Part shown: piece after piece, positions 63,504-64,000 of the stretch
Layout of the letters: each line of letters opens with the position of its first letter
Position numbering within the stretch: position 1 is the stretch's first letter
From: Lachnobacterium bovis DSM 14045
Lineage (GTDB): Bacteria; Bacillota; Clostridia; Lachnospirales; Lachnospiraceae
Length of the DNA stretch: 64,000 bases
Direction of reading: 5' to 3'
Assembly (NCBI RefSeq): GCF_900107245.1
Contig: NZ_FNPG01000004.1
Location: 62,001-126,000 of the forward strand
Program-made: the position numbers and the translations under genes
The notes under the pieces: model-generated
Databases searched by the model: none
The model's input: the letters and a program-made list of their open reading frames with translations, nothing else
What the model was told of the DNA's origin: nothing

Positions 63504-63587
63504 AGATTCCCACTTGCAGTGAATAACCCCAAGATGATAAAAGATATTGTGTAAAAGAATAATGACTCCTTGAAAATAATACTTCTG

Positions 63588-63612
63588 CCACTGGTGCCTG
63601 CTAGTGGTTTTT
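63588..63612 (+). terminator. Terminator after the immunity-like gene
   Basis: CCACT (63588-63592) and AGTGG (63603-63607) around a 10-base loop, then TTTTT. Short stem. Confidence 0.6.
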
Positions 63613-63693
63613 GATTGTTTTTTAACTCATTTTCCCTCACTTTCTAGTTTTTCTAAGTGACTAGAGTGGTGATACTTTTCCTATTTCTTCCTT

Positions 63694-63732
63694 ATAAGGC
63701 TGATATCAGTAGATATTGGCCTTATTTTTTTA
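63694..63732 (+). terminator. Strong second terminator
   Basis: AAGGCTGATATC pairs over 12 bp with GATATTGGCCTT (two G-T pairs), loop AGTA, extended by AT at the base, then TTTTTTT. Confidence 0.85.
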
Positions 63733-63755
63733 AAATTCTCTTTTAAACAAATGTA

Positions 63756-63816
63756 AGGCTAGTGATATATTGGATATCAATCTGTTAAAGATTATGGTTC
63801 GAATCCATGCTAGTCT
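63756..63816 (+). tRNA. 61-nt tRNA-like element, probably a pseudo-tRNA
   Basis: AGGCTAG pairs with CTAGTCT as an acceptor stem. TATGG-TTCGAAT-CCATG is a good T arm. GATAT-ATTGG-ATATC could be a D arm. The anticodon arm is too short (AATCT-GTTAA-AGATT with almost no variable loop), so a normal cloverleaf is not possible. It is followed by TTTTTTT. It may be a deleted tRNA, a phage-borne tRNA mimic or a remnant attachment site. Confidence 0.4.
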
Positions 63817-63904
63817 TTTTTTCGTGTGGTAAACACGTTAAAAATTACCCAAGTAGAATCAACCAAGTGTGGTTGTAAAAAACAAACGAAAGGAAATGAA
63901 ATAA

Positions 63905-64000
63905 ATGTCTTTAGAAGAAATCTTAAAATCACAAGGCCTTACAGATGAACAGATTCAAAAAGTAGTTGGAGAGATGAAAAAGAACAAAATCTTTACAGCT
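63905..64000 (+). CDS. Phage minor structural/scaffold protein Gp20 family, 5' part
   Basis: The first 32 codons read MSLEEILKSQGLTDEQIQKV and then VGEMKKNKIFTA; the frame continues past the window edge. The EEILKSQGLTDEQI start is that of Gp20-type scaffold proteins of Firmicutes siphophages, which normally precede the major capsid gene. SD AAAGGAAATG. It shows that phage late genes extend to the right of this window. Confidence 0.7.
   Translation, partial: MSLEEILKSQGLTDEQIQKVVGEMKKNKIFTA

Larger units (their letters stand above)
63504..63904 (+). other. Intergenic region between the immunity-like gene and the Gp20-type gene
   Basis: About 400 bases with two terminators (63588 and 63694) and a tRNA-like element (63756-63816). 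A CGTGT...ACACG hairpin lies at 63823-63838. The base composition is less AT-biased than the 34.9-36 kb gap. No frame of note. Confidence 0.75.

Overview
The window reads as chromosome of a motile, low-GC, anaerobic Clostridia member, most probably a Lachnospiraceae (Lachnospira/Roseburia/Butyrivibrio type). I infer this from the AT-rich sequence, the gene order of the flagellar/chemotaxis operon, the DUF3793-flavodoxin pair, the GGGtGRT protein, DUF5688 and a Gp20-type phage gene. The species cannot be fixed from the sequence alone.

Layout. 1-13961 (+): the distal part of a large motility operon (flhA 3' end, flhF, flhG, a PilZ/YcgR brake, cheB-cheA-cheW-cheC-cheD, an acidic membrane protein, sigD, a fapA-like gene and four small conserved genes). 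14063-17129: two transporters (SstT and lactate permease families), each with a structured leader. 17368-18844: a sigma-A promoter with a dyad driving DUF3793 and flavodoxin, then tRNA-Arg(CCG). 18889-23938: a membrane-anchored SH3 protein, rluF-like, ligA, metA. 24089-33231: asp23-nusB-xseA-xseB-ispA-dxs-tlyA-nadK-argR-recN, close to the yqhY-recN order of Bacillus but without folD between nusB and xseA. 33464-34903: glgA.

34904-37760 is the most unusual stretch. A DUF5688 gene on the minus strand is split by an ORF-less group II intron (36026-36954). The intron has the GUGCG 5' end, a 34-nt domain V, and EBS1/EBS2 segments that match the 5' exon exactly. Removing it restores a 310-codon frame. 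Beyond the 3' exon lie a long inverted-repeat RNA candidate and a 38-bp tandem repeat.

38260-42655 (-): polyamine ABC transporter (potABCD) behind an XRE-cupin regulator. 42980-47980 (-): nucleoside/BMP-type ABC importer with an internal terminator after the binding-protein gene. 48258-52805 (+): tRNA-Thr(CGT), deoC and udk (nucleoside salvage, matching the importer), a membrane protein, an HD hydrolase, queH, argH. 53098-62148 (+): asd behind a multi-hairpin leader, a DUF234-type ATPase with a degenerate P-loop, a topoisomerase III with five C-terminal zinc-binding modules, a left-handed beta-helix protein, and a strongly codon-biased pair (IscU-like scaffold and GGGtGRT protein).

62367-64000: edge of a decayed or rearranged prophage. 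A tyrosine-recombinase fragment lacking its N-terminus (minus) directly abuts a 5'-truncated phage/toxin-like gene (+). This is followed by an overlapping acidic, immunity-like gene, two terminators, a 61-nt tRNA-like element and the start of a Gp20-type scaffold gene.
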